Positions 18,338 to 26,784 of a DNA stretch of 64,000 nucleotides are shown piece by piece. This stretch comes from Bradyrhizobium sacchari (GTDB lineage Bacteria; Pseudomonadota; Alphaproteobacteria; Rhizobiales; Xanthobacteraceae). A program made the position numbers and the translations under genes. Position 1 is the stretch's first letter; every line of letters starts with the position of its first letter. The stretch lies in contig NZ_LWIG01000002.1 in NCBI RefSeq assembly GCF_002068095.1, positions 1-64,000 on the forward strand. The letters run 5' to 3'. Below the pieces are notes generated by a model. The model made no database searches. It was not told the DNA's origin and saw only the letters and a list, made by a program, of their open reading frames with translations.

Positions 18338-19108
18338 TCAGTTTCCGGCCGGATACGCGGTCGGTGCGACGTGCGCCCTGTTGAGGAGGATGCCGACCTC
18401 GTCGAGGTCCTGCATCGGCTCGTCGAGGGTCTCGCCGGCCGGGATGTTCAGGCGGTATCCGACGTAGCGCCGGGCCACGATCGCATCGAAGCCGAGGCGG
18501 TCGCGGAGCTTCTTGCGCAGCTTGCTGACGTGGCTCTCGATCACGCTCTCGTCGAAGGTGGACTCGAAGATGCCGTAGACCGCGTTGAAGATCTGCGTCT
18601 TGGTGATCCACTTGCCGTGGTTGCTGACCATGTATTCGAGAATGCGCAGTTCGCGGCGGGGCAGGGTGAGAGCGTGGCCGGCGATCTCGGGGTCACGCCC
18701 GTTGAAGAAGACCTGGATCCTGGTCTCGCAGGGCCTCGGCAGCTCGCCGACCCGGCGGCGCGCGATCGCCGCCGTTCGGGCCAGGATCTCGCGCAGATGA
18801 ATCGGCACGTGCACGACATCGTCGACACCCGATTCGAACAGCTCAAGCGTGTTCTTGAGCATCTTCTGGCCGCTCATGGCAATGATCGGAGCCGAGGAGC
18901 GCTTGCGCATCGCCCTTGGCAGCGCTCCGCGGCCGTCGCAATCCCCAAGGAGGAAGGCGTCGACCGCCGCGAGGTCCGATTCACTCGCGGATTGCAGCCA
19001 GTCCCAGAATTCTCCCGAGGAGAAGCCGATCGACGATACGCCTTCGCGAACGAGCCCTCCAACGTAGCTGTTCGTGACGCTCTCGCGATCATCAACGATA
19101 ATATACAT
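18338..19108 (-). CDS. ftcR: Flagellar transcriptional regulator FtcR/Rem (OmpR-type)
   Basis: Orphan response regulator that switches on flagellar genes in rhizobia (Rem) and Brucella (FtcR). The receiver-like domain starts MYIIVDDRESV with the paired Asp6-Asp7. The Lys that normally precedes Pro in the last motif is replaced (VVHVPIH), so ordinary phosphorylation signalling may be lost. The C-terminal winged helix (residues 145-235) contains RRELRILEYMVSNHG, ITKTQIFNAVYG and SHVSKLRKKL. The start was placed at the MYIIVDD methionine (256 residues) because the 47 residues upstream look non-coding. It is transcribed towards the flagellar operon. Confidence 0.9.
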   Translation of the reverse strand: MYIIVDDRESVTNSYVGGLVREGVSSIGFSSGEFWDWLQSASESDLAAVDAFLLGDCDGRGALPRAMRKRSSAPIIAMSGQKMLKNTLELFESGVDDVVHVPIHLREILARTAAIARRRVGELPRPCETRIQVFFNGRDPEIAGHALTLPRRELRILEYMVSNHGKWITKTQIFNAVYGIFESTFDESVIESHVSKLRKKLRDRLGFDAIVARRYVGYRLNIPAGETLDEPMQDLDEVGILLNRAHVAPTAYPAGN

Positions 19109-19932
19109 CAGTCTTTCGCCCCTGTTTCGCACTTGTCGCGACCGGCTGGTTGTTTGTGATGCACCGGCTCGGCGATCATGCTGTTTGACGATATTTCCAT
19201 CCCGCGAACCGTTGTTATGGTTTCGATATTCGCGGGCAGCCCTACGCATTCAGTGCCTGCGTTTTCCGCGGGCCTGTTACTTCGACTCGATACTGAACGC
19301 TTACTGCGTGAGGCCCGGCGGGTGTCTTACGGCTCACCTCGCGGGGCGGATTGAGACAGCGACCTAGAACAGTTGCGCCAAGTTGCCTATCGCGTCCGAA
19401 CGCTACTGAACTTTGCCGGTCTCCTCGCCAACTGGCGAGAATCACTTGAGTAGGACCGTAACAATTGCCGATTCCCGATCAAGCGCGCGGAACAAAGTGA
19501 TTGCTATGCGTGTTTGATGCTGTTGGTTTGTTTCGAGCTGATTCTTGATACATCAACCAGCACCAGTTGATTTGGATGCCGAACTAATTTTGCGTCGCAC
19601 AGGGTCTATAGTTCCGCATCCCTGTATAATCACAGCTGTTTTGGGTGGTGCTGCGGGCCACGCATATGGAGGGGTTTTCAACCCGGGATTGACTCTATCC
19701 ACCGTCTTTCCACATGCGACAATTCGACTCACGTGTGGCGCGGAGACTCCAGCTTGGCGAAATCTTGGCGAGTGTGTGTCTTTCGAGTCGCACTCTCGCC
19801 GCGTGCGTGCCGCTTTCGACTCATCGGGTGTCGCCTCGGGCGCGATGAAACGTTTTCGATGCGCACGTTTCAGGCAAGCTTGGGCAAATAAATTCGCCGT
19901 TCGATAGACCGAAGCGAACGGAGCATTTTCAC
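19109..19932. other. Long intergenic region, lower GC, no convincing gene
   Basis: This 824-base stretch separates ftcR from the next gene and is visibly richer in A/T than its surroundings. Besides the repeat near ftcR it holds CTCGCCA-AC-TGGCGAG (19424-19439), TTGATACATCAA (19545-19556) and GAAACGT with ACGTTTC (19847-19853 and 19865-19871), the last about 60 bases before the 19933 start. These may be regulator sites. A 120-codon frame (19545-19907) has no recognisable features and was not called. Confidence 0.5.
19201..19236. promoter_or_regulatory. Inverted repeat upstream of ftcR
   Basis: CCCGCGAA and TTCGCGGG form 8-base arms separated by 20 bases, centred about 110 bases upstream of the ftcR start. 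Inside it, AACC and GGTT are also inverted. It could be an operator for ftcR or a cruciform-type terminator; sequence alone does not decide. Confidence 0.35.
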
Positions 19933-20895
19933 ATGTTGTCCGATGGACAAGCTCGTCCCAGCGCAACCGCCGATGCTCCCACGGCAGCGAAGCCGGCTTC
20001 GGAGCCTCGCGACGTAAAGAACGATGTAAAGAACAATGCGACGCAAGCGACCAAGCCTGCAGCAAGTGCAAAGCGCATGTCGGCTGCGGCGAACGACGAA
20101 ACGCTGGCGAAAGAGGCGCTCGAGGGACTGAAGCGCATTCGCGCCAAGGCGCGCCTCGACAAGATGGCGATACCCAAGCCGACGCCAACCGTGATCAAGC
20201 CGGCCGTGATCGTCGCCAAGCCGCCGCCGCCCCGTCCGGCTTGGGTGGTGCCGCTCGCGACATTGGCGGTCGCCGCCGTCCTGGTGGTCTGCGCCTGCAC
20301 CGGCGTGATCGCCTATCTCACCACGCAGCCCGCTCAGAACAATGTCGCGGCCAATACCGAGATCAGGAACCTGCGCGAGACGGTCGCCCAGCTGCGCAAG
20401 CAGGTGTCGGGCGTGTCCGAAAATCTCGACGGCCTGCGCACCGCGGTCGACCAATCGAGCAAGGCCACCAATGACCGGTTCGGCAGGTTCGCCGAGAACC
20501 TCGACCGCATTGAACGGGTGAGTTCGTCCTCCACCGTGAAGCTCGACAAGCTCGCCCAGGCGCAAGCCCAGACTCCGGCGCCGGCCACCGTTGCTTCGCA
20601 GCCGCCCTCGCAGACGATGCCGATGATGGCCTCGGTCGCCGCGCCGGAATACACGGGGTCGGTGCCTGCGTCGGAACGCACGGCGGCGCCGCGTAAAGTG
20701 GTCAAGGGCTGGTCGGTGCGGCAGGCCTATGAGGGGATCGCGATCCTGCAAAGCCCGAATGGCGTCATCGAGGCCGTATTGGGACAGCAGGTGCCCGGCC
20801 TCGGCCGCATCGAGGAGATCCGGAACGAGAACGGGCGCCTCGTGGTGGAGACCAGCGGCGGCGTCGTCTATTCGTCGCGCAAGACAACGCCCTGA
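19933..20895 (+). CDS. Membrane-anchored coiled-coil protein of unknown function
   Basis: Not recognised. The 320-residue product has an Ala/Lys/Pro-rich cytoplasmic N-terminus (1-100, with a KPPPPRP stretch), one transmembrane helix (about 104-130), a coiled coil (140-200, heptads such as IRNLRETVAQLRKQV), a Pro/Gln linker, and a small folded C-terminal domain (250-320) containing KGWSVRQAYEGIAILQSPNG and GVVYSS. The layout suggests a bitopic inner-membrane protein with a periplasmic sensor or envelope-contact domain. It stands alone with its own long upstream region and converges on the MarR gene 13 bases away. Confidence 0.8.
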   Translation: MLSDGQARPSATADAPTAAKPASEPRDVKNDVKNNATQATKPAASAKRMSAAANDETLAKEALEGLKRIRAKARLDKMAIPKPTPTVIKPAVIVAKPPPPRPAWVVPLATLAVAAVLVVCACTGVIAYLTTQPAQNNVAANTEIRNLRETVAQLRKQVSGVSENLDGLRTAVDQSSKATNDRFGRFAENLDRIERVSSSSTVKLDKLAQAQAQTPAPATVASQPPSQTMPMMASVAAPEYTGSVPASERTAAPRKVVKGWSVRQAYEGIAILQSPNGVIEAVLGQQVPGLGRIEEIRNENGRLVVETSGGVVYSSRKTTP

Positions 20896-20908
20896 TCGAT
20901 GGCGCCTT

Positions 20909-21487
20909 CTACTGGCGGTGGTGCTCGAAGCTGGTGCAGAGCAGCTCGACCTCGGGCTCCGCGATCGGTGCGCGGAACAGGCGGCAGGAGAACTCGACCG
21001 TCGTCTTGCCGTCCGCGCTGGTGCGATCCTCCCGGAGGAAGATGCAGCGCTTGCAGACGTCGGTATGGTGCCGCTGCTCGGCCGCATCGGACTGATCCAG
21101 CACATGGCGCAGCGCGTCGCGGAAGCGGATCTTGGCCTCATCGTCGAGCACGTCGATCGCCTCGACGAGCACGTTGACGGGGTCGCGCGCCAGGAACTTC
21201 TTGCCCTGCTGGGTGACGCTCAGCATCACCGACCGCTTGTCCTTGGCCGAGCGCTTCCGCTCGAGATAGCCGAGCCGTTCGAGCTCGCCGATGATGAACG
21301 AAGCGGTGCCGCGGGTGGTGCCGACGTAACTCGCCAGCGCCGAGGGCGTGCGGGAAAACCGGTTGGCGCGGAAGAGGAAACGCAGCGCCATCCACTCGCG
21401 GTCGCGCAAGCCGTGCTTGGTGCCTTCGAACCACAGGATGCGTGCGACCTGCTCCACCAGTTCAATCGATTCGCGAGCCAAATTCAT
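20909..21487 (-). CDS. MarR-family regulator with four-cysteine C-terminal tail
   Basis: DNA-binding repressor or sensor. The winged-helix core (about residues 25-105) includes WMALRFLFRANRFSRTPSAL, GTTRGTASFIIGELERLGYL and the wing KRSAKDKRSVMLSVT, ending KKFLA. After the dimerisation helices the C-terminus carries Cys145 and Cys148 (CKRC), Cys168 (FSCRLF) and Cys184 (ELLCTSF), spaced C-x2-C-x19-C-x15-C. This is an unusual extension for MarR and looks like a metal or iron-sulfur ligand set (inference). 192 residues. A perfect 12-base palindrome lies just upstream. Confidence 0.85.
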   Translation of the reverse strand: MNLARESIELVEQVARILWFEGTKHGLRDREWMALRFLFRANRFSRTPSALASYVGTTRGTASFIIGELERLGYLERKRSAKDKRSVMLSVTQQGKKFLARDPVNVLVEAIDVLDDEAKIRFRDALRHVLDQSDAAEQRHHTDVCKRCIFLREDRTSADGKTTVEFSCRLFRAPIAEPEVELLCTSFEHHRQ

Positions 21488-22160
21488 TTCAATTCCGGAT
21501 CGGATAAAGCTTTATTCAATTGAGCCTTGGGTAGCGCAATCTGGTGGACGACAATGCTGCAGCTCTCGGGCGATCCCTCGTCGCCGGGTTGGACCGTGGA
21601 GCGCGCCTTGGGAGGACGCTTCTCCGTTGCCCGAGATGGAACTTCCGGCCGTGGAACTAGAGCGTCACAAAGAAAGTTCGAGTAAACTGCACGGCTCAAC
21701 TCTTCCGAAAATTTCAGTCAAATGACTGCGCTTCACGCGCCGAATCCGATGGCGCGCAGCATTCCGGCAACATGATGTGTCGTTGCGGCCACTGCGAAGC
21801 CCATTTGTTGCGGTGGAGCGCCTCGAATTGCGCGAAGCGGCGGCGGGGCCGCAACTTCGGACCGCGTGGAGTGAGGCGGGAGAACCACAATCTTGGGTTA
21901 ATGGATGTTGCGCCGCGGTGTGACCACGCGGTTAAAGCCCGCACACGATCCAACCCGAACGGTTGGCGGGTGGCCGATCCGATCGGCCGTCTCTCGTTGG
22001 AGTCGGGGACACCGCCGATGGAGATTGATGTCCGCGTCGACGAAGGGATGAGACTGCCGACCGGGTGCTCGCAGGCTGGTGACTTGCGTTTGCCCGGCAA
22101 CTATTGGCGGAATGCGGCGCCCCAGGGGCATCAGCATGGGAAGCAGGAAGGGAAGGACCG
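21488..22160. other. Intergenic region between MarR and dienelactone hydrolase
   Basis: 673 bases between divergent genes with no supported coding frame. Apart from the palindrome close to MarR, an inverted repeat CAGTCA-AA-TGACTG occurs at 21715-21728. The promoter of the hydrolase must lie at the right end, where GGAAGG precedes its ATG. Nothing else is recognised. Confidence 0.45.
21504..21515. promoter_or_regulatory. Candidate operator of the MarR gene
   Basis: ATAAAGCTTTAT is a perfect 12-base palindrome 17 bases upstream of the MarR ATG, in the position expected for autoregulation. Palindromic A/T-rich sites of this size are usual for MarR proteins; binding is inferred. Confidence 0.4.
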
Positions 22161-23048
22161 ATGAGCTTTGAAACCACCATGACATCCGACGTCGTCGGGC
22201 TGACGAAGGTCGCCCCGTTCTCGCGCCGCGGATTCATGAGCGCCACCGCGGCCGTCGCCGCCGGATACACGCTCGCGGCCGGTCCGGTCCGTGCCGACAT
22301 CATCACGACGGATACCAACGGCCTGCAGGCCGGCGATGCCAAGATCAAGGTCGGCTCGGAGGAGATGCCCGCCTATTTCGCCCGCCCTGCAGGCAACACC
22401 AAGGCGCCGGTCATCATCGTGGCGATGGAGATTTTCGGCCTGCACGAATACATCAAGGACGTGACGCGGCGCCTGGCTAAGCTCGGCGCCTTTGCCATCG
22501 CGCCGGACTACTACTTCCGCAAGGGCACCGACCTCACCAGGATCACCGAGATCAAGGACTTGCTCCCGATCGTCAATTCGAAGCCGGACGCCGAACTGAT
22601 GTCTGACCTCGACGCCGTGGTGGCCTGGGCGGGATCGCAAGCCGGCGACACGGCGAAGCTCGGCATCATCGGCTTCTGCCGCGGCGGGCGCACGGTCTGG
22701 GAATATGCCGCCCACGGCAGCGCGCTCAAGGCCGGCATCGCCTTCTACGGGACGGTCGTTGATCCCGCCAATCCGCTATGGCCGAAGAGCCCGATGCAGC
22801 TGGCCCCGGAGATGAAGGCGCCGGTGCTCGGCCTCTATGGCGGTGCCGATACCGGCATTCCCGTCGCCCAGGTCGAGCAGATGAAGGCGGCGCTCGAGCA
22901 GAACAAGAAGACGGCCGAGTTCAAGATCTACCCCGATGCGCCGCACGGCTTCCATGCCGACTATCGCGGCAGCTACCGCAGGGACGCGGCGGACGATGCG
23001 TGGAAGCAGGCTGAGGCCTGGTTTAAGAAATACGGCGTGCTGAGCTGA
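22161..23048 (+). CDS. Tat-exported dienelactone hydrolase family protein
   Basis: Alpha/beta hydrolase of the dienelactone hydrolase (carboxymethylenebutenolidase) family, which opens lactone rings. The N-terminus carries a twin-arginine signal (SRRGFMSATAAVAAGYTLA, Arg22-Arg23), so it is predicted to be folded before export. The cysteine nucleophile is Cys173 in GFCRGG; Asp in YGGADTGIP and His in DAPHGFHADY complete the triad. The ATG at 22161 with GGAAGG upstream was preferred to an in-frame ATG 19 codons earlier. 295 residues. It is monocistronic, with a terminator after it. Confidence 0.9.
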   Translation: MSFETTMTSDVVGLTKVAPFSRRGFMSATAAVAAGYTLAAGPVRADIITTDTNGLQAGDAKIKVGSEEMPAYFARPAGNTKAPVIIVAMEIFGLHEYIKDVTRRLAKLGAFAIAPDYYFRKGTDLTRITEIKDLLPIVNSKPDAELMSDLDAVVAWAGSQAGDTAKLGIIGFCRGGRTVWEYAAHGSALKAGIAFYGTVVDPANPLWPKSPMQLAPEMKAPVLGLYGGADTGIPVAQVEQMKAALEQNKKTAEFKIYPDAPHGFHADYRGSYRRDAADDAWKQAEAWFKKYGVLS

Positions 23049-23059
23049 CGTCGAATTTG

Positions 23060-23082
23060 AGGGCGGCCCGAGTGGCCGCCCT
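23060..23082. terminator. Terminator between convergent hydrolase genes
   Basis: Arms AGGGCGGCC and GGCCGCCCT with loop CGAGT, followed on the plus strand by TCCTCT. It lies 12 bases after the dienelactone hydrolase stop and 19 bases before the end of the convergent gene. Confidence 0.85.
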
Positions 23083-23100
23083 TCCTCTATCGGGACGTGG

Positions 23101-24366
23101 TCACTTCACCATCGCGCCATAGACGATGTCCTGGACTTGCTCGCGATAGTATTTCCGGAGCTCGCCCGGCGCCGCCGTTCCCACCACCACGACGAGGCGC
23201 TCCTTCGGATCGCAGAAGAACTGCGTCCCGTAGGCGCCGTTCCAGGTGAACTCGCCGGGATTTCCGGGGACCGACGACAGGCCCTCACTGGTGCGAACCG
23301 CAACCGCAAGGCCGAACCCGAAGCCGCCGCGATGCGGCTCGACATTCGCCACGTTGTTCTTGATCTCGGGGCCGAGGTGATTGGTCGTCATGTGATGGAC
23401 GGTCTTCGGGCCGAGGATGCGCTGTCCCTCGAGATCGCCGCCGTTGAGCAGCATCTGCCCGAAGCGGACGTAGTCGCCGACCGTCGCGAACGAGCAGGCG
23501 CCGCCGCAATCGAACTTGGTCGGCGCGTCGAGCAGCTTGATGGCCTGCGGCTTGCCGGTCAGCGGATCGTTCGCGAACGGGCGGGCGAGGCGAGGGCGTT
23601 GCGCGTCGGTCGGGTGGAAGGTCGCATCCTTCATACCGAGCGGCTGCCAGACATTGGCGGCGAGATAGTCGCCGAGCTTCTGCTCGCTCACCTTCTCGAC
23701 CACGGCGCCGAGCACGTCGATCGAAAAGCCGTATTCGAACTCGGTCGAGGGCTGATGGGCCAGGGGCAGCTTCGTGATGCGGTCGATGAAGGCCTGGGTG
23801 TCGCCTTCGATCGCCGGCGCGACGCCATCGGGATATTGCCGCGCCACCGGGCTCGATGAGTCCGGACGGCCACCGTACATCAGTCCGGACGTATGCCGGT
23901 AGAGATCGTGGATGAAGATCGGCGAGGCCTGCGGCTCGAGCTTGAGCGAGCCGTCGGCCTGGGGGACGCCGACCTTCATGTCGGCAAAGCCGGGATAATA
24001 ATCGGACAGCTTGGCCTGGAGCGGCAGCTGCCCCTTCTCCATCAGCGTCAGGCCTGCCACCGCCGCCATCGGCTTGGTCATCGAGGCCAGCGCGAAGATC
24101 GCATCGACCGGCATCGGCGTGCCCTTGTCCGGATCGAGCATGCCATAGGCCTTGTAGTGCACGAGCTTGCCGTCCCGCGCGACGGCGACGACTGCCCCCG
24201 GCACGCGCTTGGCGGCGATCTCGCGGGCGAAGAAGCTGTCGAGCCGCGCCAGACCCTGCTTCGAGAAGCCGGCGTCATCGGGATTGGCTTCGGGCAGCGG
24301 CGCGGCGTGCGCTGCACCGAGCGTGATGGCGGCCGCCGCCGCGATCACAGCGATTGTCTTGTTCAT
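23101..24366 (-). CDS. Serine hydrolase, class C beta-lactamase/esterase family
   Basis: Predicted periplasmic serine hydrolase of the beta-lactamase-like (EstB/penicillin-binding) family. A signal peptide occupies residues 1-22 (KTIAVIAAAAAITLGAAHA). The catalytic SxxK motif is SMTK at residues 95-98, with a preceding DAIFALA block. A Tyr-containing second motif lies at EFEYGFSIDVLG, and the third motif region is PHRGGFGFG. 421 residues, normal for the family. The substrate is unknown; members include esterases and D-aminopeptidases as well as lactamases. Confidence 0.88.
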   Translation of the reverse strand: MNKTIAVIAAAAAITLGAAHAAPLPEANPDDAGFSKQGLARLDSFFAREIAAKRVPGAVVAVARDGKLVHYKAYGMLDPDKGTPMPVDAIFALASMTKPMAAVAGLTLMEKGQLPLQAKLSDYYPGFADMKVGVPQADGSLKLEPQASPIFIHDLYRHTSGLMYGGRPDSSSPVARQYPDGVAPAIEGDTQAFIDRITKLPLAHQPSTEFEYGFSIDVLGAVVEKVSEQKLGDYLAANVWQPLGMKDATFHPTDAQRPRLARPFANDPLTGKPQAIKLLDAPTKFDCGGACSFATVGDYVRFGQMLLNGGDLEGQRILGPKTVHHMTTNHLGPEIKNNVANVEPHRGGFGFGLAVAVRTSEGLSSVPGNPGEFTWNGAYGTQFFCDPKERLVVVVGTAAPGELRKYYREQVQDIVYGAMVK

Positions 24367-24486
24367 TTGATCCTCCCAGGCGAGCTCGTTATGCGGTTGG
24401 CTCGCTCATGCCTAGATCACGACCGCGCCGGGGCGAAGTCAAGCGGGGGCAGGGCATGTCTGGGAAGCGTCGGATGTACCCGGAAC

Positions 24487-25335
24487 CTAGCGGCCTTCGC
24501 CTGCGCGCCACAGCGCGTCCAGCGCCTCGCGATAGGTCGGATAAGCCAGCGTGACGCCGAACTCGCATTTCAATTTCGCATTGGAGACGCGGGCGCTGCT
24601 GGCATAGAAGCTGCGCGCCATCGCCGACATCTCGGCCGTCTCGAACGCTTCTTCCGGCGGCGGCGCAACGCCCATGAGCTGTGCGGCATAGGCGATCACG
24701 TCCTGCGGCGGGGCAGGCTCGTCGTCGCAGACGTTCCAGGTGCCGCCGCGCCCGTGCAGGATGGCGGCCATGATCGCGCTCGCGATGTCGTCGGCGTGGA
24801 TGCGGTTGAAGACCTGCCCCGGCTTGACGATGCGCCGGGCCGTCCCGGCGCGCAACGTCACCAGCGCGTTGCGGCCGGGACCATAGATGCCGGCAAGACG
24901 CAGGATCGCGACATGGCCGGACCCGTTGTTGGTCCAGGCCTGCTCCGCCGCGAGCCGCAGGCGCGTGCGCTCGAAGGCAGCCTGCGGTGGCGTGCTCTCG
25001 TCCACCCACGCGCCGCCATGATCGCCATACACGCCGATGGTCGAGAGATAGATGATCTTGCGGCGACGCTCCGCCAGAACGTCTGCGAAGGCCGCGATGG
25101 CGGGATCGCCACCGTTGCCGGGCGGGATCGACACCAGAAGAACATCTGCTTCGCTGATGCGTTCGAGCGTGGCGTCGCCTGGACGGCTGCCGGAAAAGGC
25201 ATGCACCTCGATGCCAGCGAGATCGTTCCGCTTTGCGGGATCGCGCACGGTGCCGGCGACATGCGAGAAGGCGCCGCCGAACTTGCGGACGAAATGCCCG
25301 GCACTGTAGCCGAGGCCGAGGATGAAGAGCCGCAT
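24487..25335 (-). CDS. NAD(P)-binding epimerase-like SDR (YeeZ type)
   Basis: Extended or atypical short-chain dehydrogenase. The N-terminal nucleotide-binding motif is LFILGLGYSAGHFVRKF (GxGxxxG type, residues 3-18), and STIGVYGDHGGAWVDE (about 97-112) is the Tyr-containing block. RLAGIYGPGRNAL and NRIHADDIASAI follow the NAD-dependent epimerase pattern. 282 residues. It lacks the strict YxxxK active site, so a reductase or epimerase activity is uncertain. It diverges from the HAD gene across 147 bases. Confidence 0.82.
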   Translation of the reverse strand: MRLFILGLGYSAGHFVRKFGGAFSHVAGTVRDPAKRNDLAGIEVHAFSGSRPGDATLERISEADVLLVSIPPGNGGDPAIAAFADVLAERRRKIIYLSTIGVYGDHGGAWVDESTPPQAAFERTRLRLAAEQAWTNNGSGHVAILRLAGIYGPGRNALVTLRAGTARRIVKPGQVFNRIHADDIASAIMAAILHGRGGTWNVCDDEPAPPQDVIAYAAQLMGVAPPPEEAFETAEMSAMARSFYASSARVSNAKLKCEFGVTLAYPTYREALDALWRAGEGR

Positions 25336-25482
25336 GCGTCTCCCGTGCAGGTCCGGAGTTCCCGTGCGCGCGAGCTGCGCGCCAGTCGCTCATAAGAGAT
25401 TTTTGGGTCCGGCAAAAGATATTGCGATTTTACTCGCTTGCCACTGCGGGCGATGGTCGCCTGGCACAGGGAGGCATCGATC

Positions 25483-26199
25483 ATGCAGGCAGAAGCGTCC
25501 GCTCTGGCACCAATGGATGCCGCCGATCTGATCCGGCGCGCGGTCGCGCTGATCTTCGATGTCGACGGCACGCTGGCCGAGACCGAGGAACTGCATCGGC
25601 AGGCCTTCAATCACGCCTTTGCCCGCGCCGGTCTCGCCTGGCAATGGGACCGCGCGGTCTACAAGGATCTGCTGCGGGTGACGGGCGGCAAGGAGCGCAT
25701 GCGCGTCTATCACGGCAGGCAGCAGATCGCTCCGCCGTTGGCGGAGGCCGACATCGCCGAGCTTCACCGCATCAAGACCGCGTATTACGCCGAGCTGATC
25801 GAGACAGGCTGCTGCCCGTTGCGGCCGGGCGTGGTGGATCTGCTCGCAGCGGCGAAGGCGCGCGGCCAGCGGCTCGCGATCGCGACCACCACCTCGCACG
25901 GCAACATCGATGCGCTGCTATCGCAGGCGCTGGGCAAGGGTTGGGCCGCGGACTTCGAGGCGGTCGTCGCGGGCGACGATGTCAGGCACAAGAAGCCGGC
26001 GCCGGACGTCTATCTCGAGATCCTGGCGCGGCTGAAGCTCGATGCCGTCGACTGTCTCGCGATCGAGGATTCCGCCAACGGCCTGATCGCGGCCTCGCGC
26101 GCCGGAATTCCCGTTCTCATCACGCGCAGCGTGTTTTTCCGGGACGACGATTTCAGCGCGGCGCGGGTCGTGCTGGACGATCTGTCGGGGCTTGGATGA
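25483..26199 (+). CDS. HAD-IA hydrolase, CbbY/beta-phosphoglucomutase-like
   Basis: Haloacid-dehalogenase superfamily phosphatase, similar to CbbY-type sugar phosphatases. Motif I is FDVDGTLAE (nucleophile Asp26, Asp28), motif II is ATTTSHGN, motif III is the KKPAPDVYLEIL lysine, and motif IV is AIEDSANGLIAA. The helical cap starts with ELHRQAFNHAF. ATG 25483 follows GGGAGG by 11 bases; an in-frame ATG at 25513 is possible. 238 residues. Plant-type CbbY acts on xylulose bisphosphate; the substrate here is not known. Confidence 0.9.
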   Translation: MQAEASALAPMDAADLIRRAVALIFDVDGTLAETEELHRQAFNHAFARAGLAWQWDRAVYKDLLRVTGGKERMRVYHGRQQIAPPLAEADIAELHRIKTAYYAELIETGCCPLRPGVVDLLAAAKARGQRLAIATTTSHGNIDALLSQALGKGWAADFEAVVAGDDVRHKKPAPDVYLEILARLKLDAVDCLAIEDSANGLIAASRAGIPVLITRSVFFRDDDFSAARVVLDDLSGLG

Positions 26200-26266
26200 G
26201 GTCGCCGACAAAAAAGTCGGAAAACAACCCCATGCACAGTAGATCACGCCTGCGTGTTCACTCCGT

Positions 26267-26674
26267 TCAGTGCACGCGGCGGCTCGTTCTATCGTCTTCA
26301 GCCTGCTCGACAATCTGGGCAATTGGGCTCGACTGGTGATGCACCAGGCGCCAGCCGTCGCCGACGCGCCGAAAATGGTTCGAAGCCGCCAAAGCGGTGC
26401 CGTCGACGATCTCGATGCAGAGCACGCGGGCGCTGTCGCCATCGACGATGGCCTGCGGTTCGGCGCAGACGATCTGCGGCCGCTGTGGGTTCTGCAGGAT
26501 GTCGCGCCAGCTTCCGATCACCGTGGCGCGGCCGATGATGGCCGGCCAGCCGGGATGGATGCAGGAAATGCCGTCGTCGTCCGCCCACATCCGCTCCATG
26601 CCGGCGAAGTCGCCGGTGGAGAAGGCGGCATAGAAGGCCGCGTTTGCGGCGATGACCTTGCTGTCCTTTGCCAT
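26267..26674 (-). CDS. SnoaL/DUF4440-like small alpha+beta protein
   Basis: NTF2-like fold protein of 135 residues. The pattern AANAAFYAAFSTGDFAGMER, MWADDDGISCIHPGWPAIIG and NHFRRVGDGWRLVHHQSSPI is that of the SnoaL/calcium-calmodulin association-domain group, which includes many proteins without known activity. The start is at MAKDSK, since the 28 residues upstream do not match the family. It converges on the HAD gene. Confidence 0.85.
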   Translation of the reverse strand: MAKDSKVIAANAAFYAAFSTGDFAGMERMWADDDGISCIHPGWPAIIGRATVIGSWRDILQNPQRPQIVCAEPQAIVDGDSARVLCIEIVDGTALAASNHFRRVGDGWRLVHHQSSPIAQIVEQAEDDRTSRRVH

Positions 26675-26784
26675 GCCTCTCGGGTGCGGCAATGACAGGC
26701 AAAAATCAAGCGCGACTTGCGTTTGATTCTGCGTCCGATTTTGACCGCAGTGCAGCATTGAGGAGGCCGCTGCCTGCTTTGTGA

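Noticed and set aside
19545..19907. 120-codon frame in the region after ftcR
   Set aside because: No recognisable domain, no ribosome site, A/T-rich region with likely regulatory function.
21714..22164. Overlapping frames on both strands between MarR and the hydrolase
   Set aside because: Neither has protein-like composition or a ribosome site.
23893..25395. 500-codon plus-strand frame opposite the serine hydrolase and SDR genes
   Set aside because: Spans two certain genes and the gap between them; typical antisense composition.
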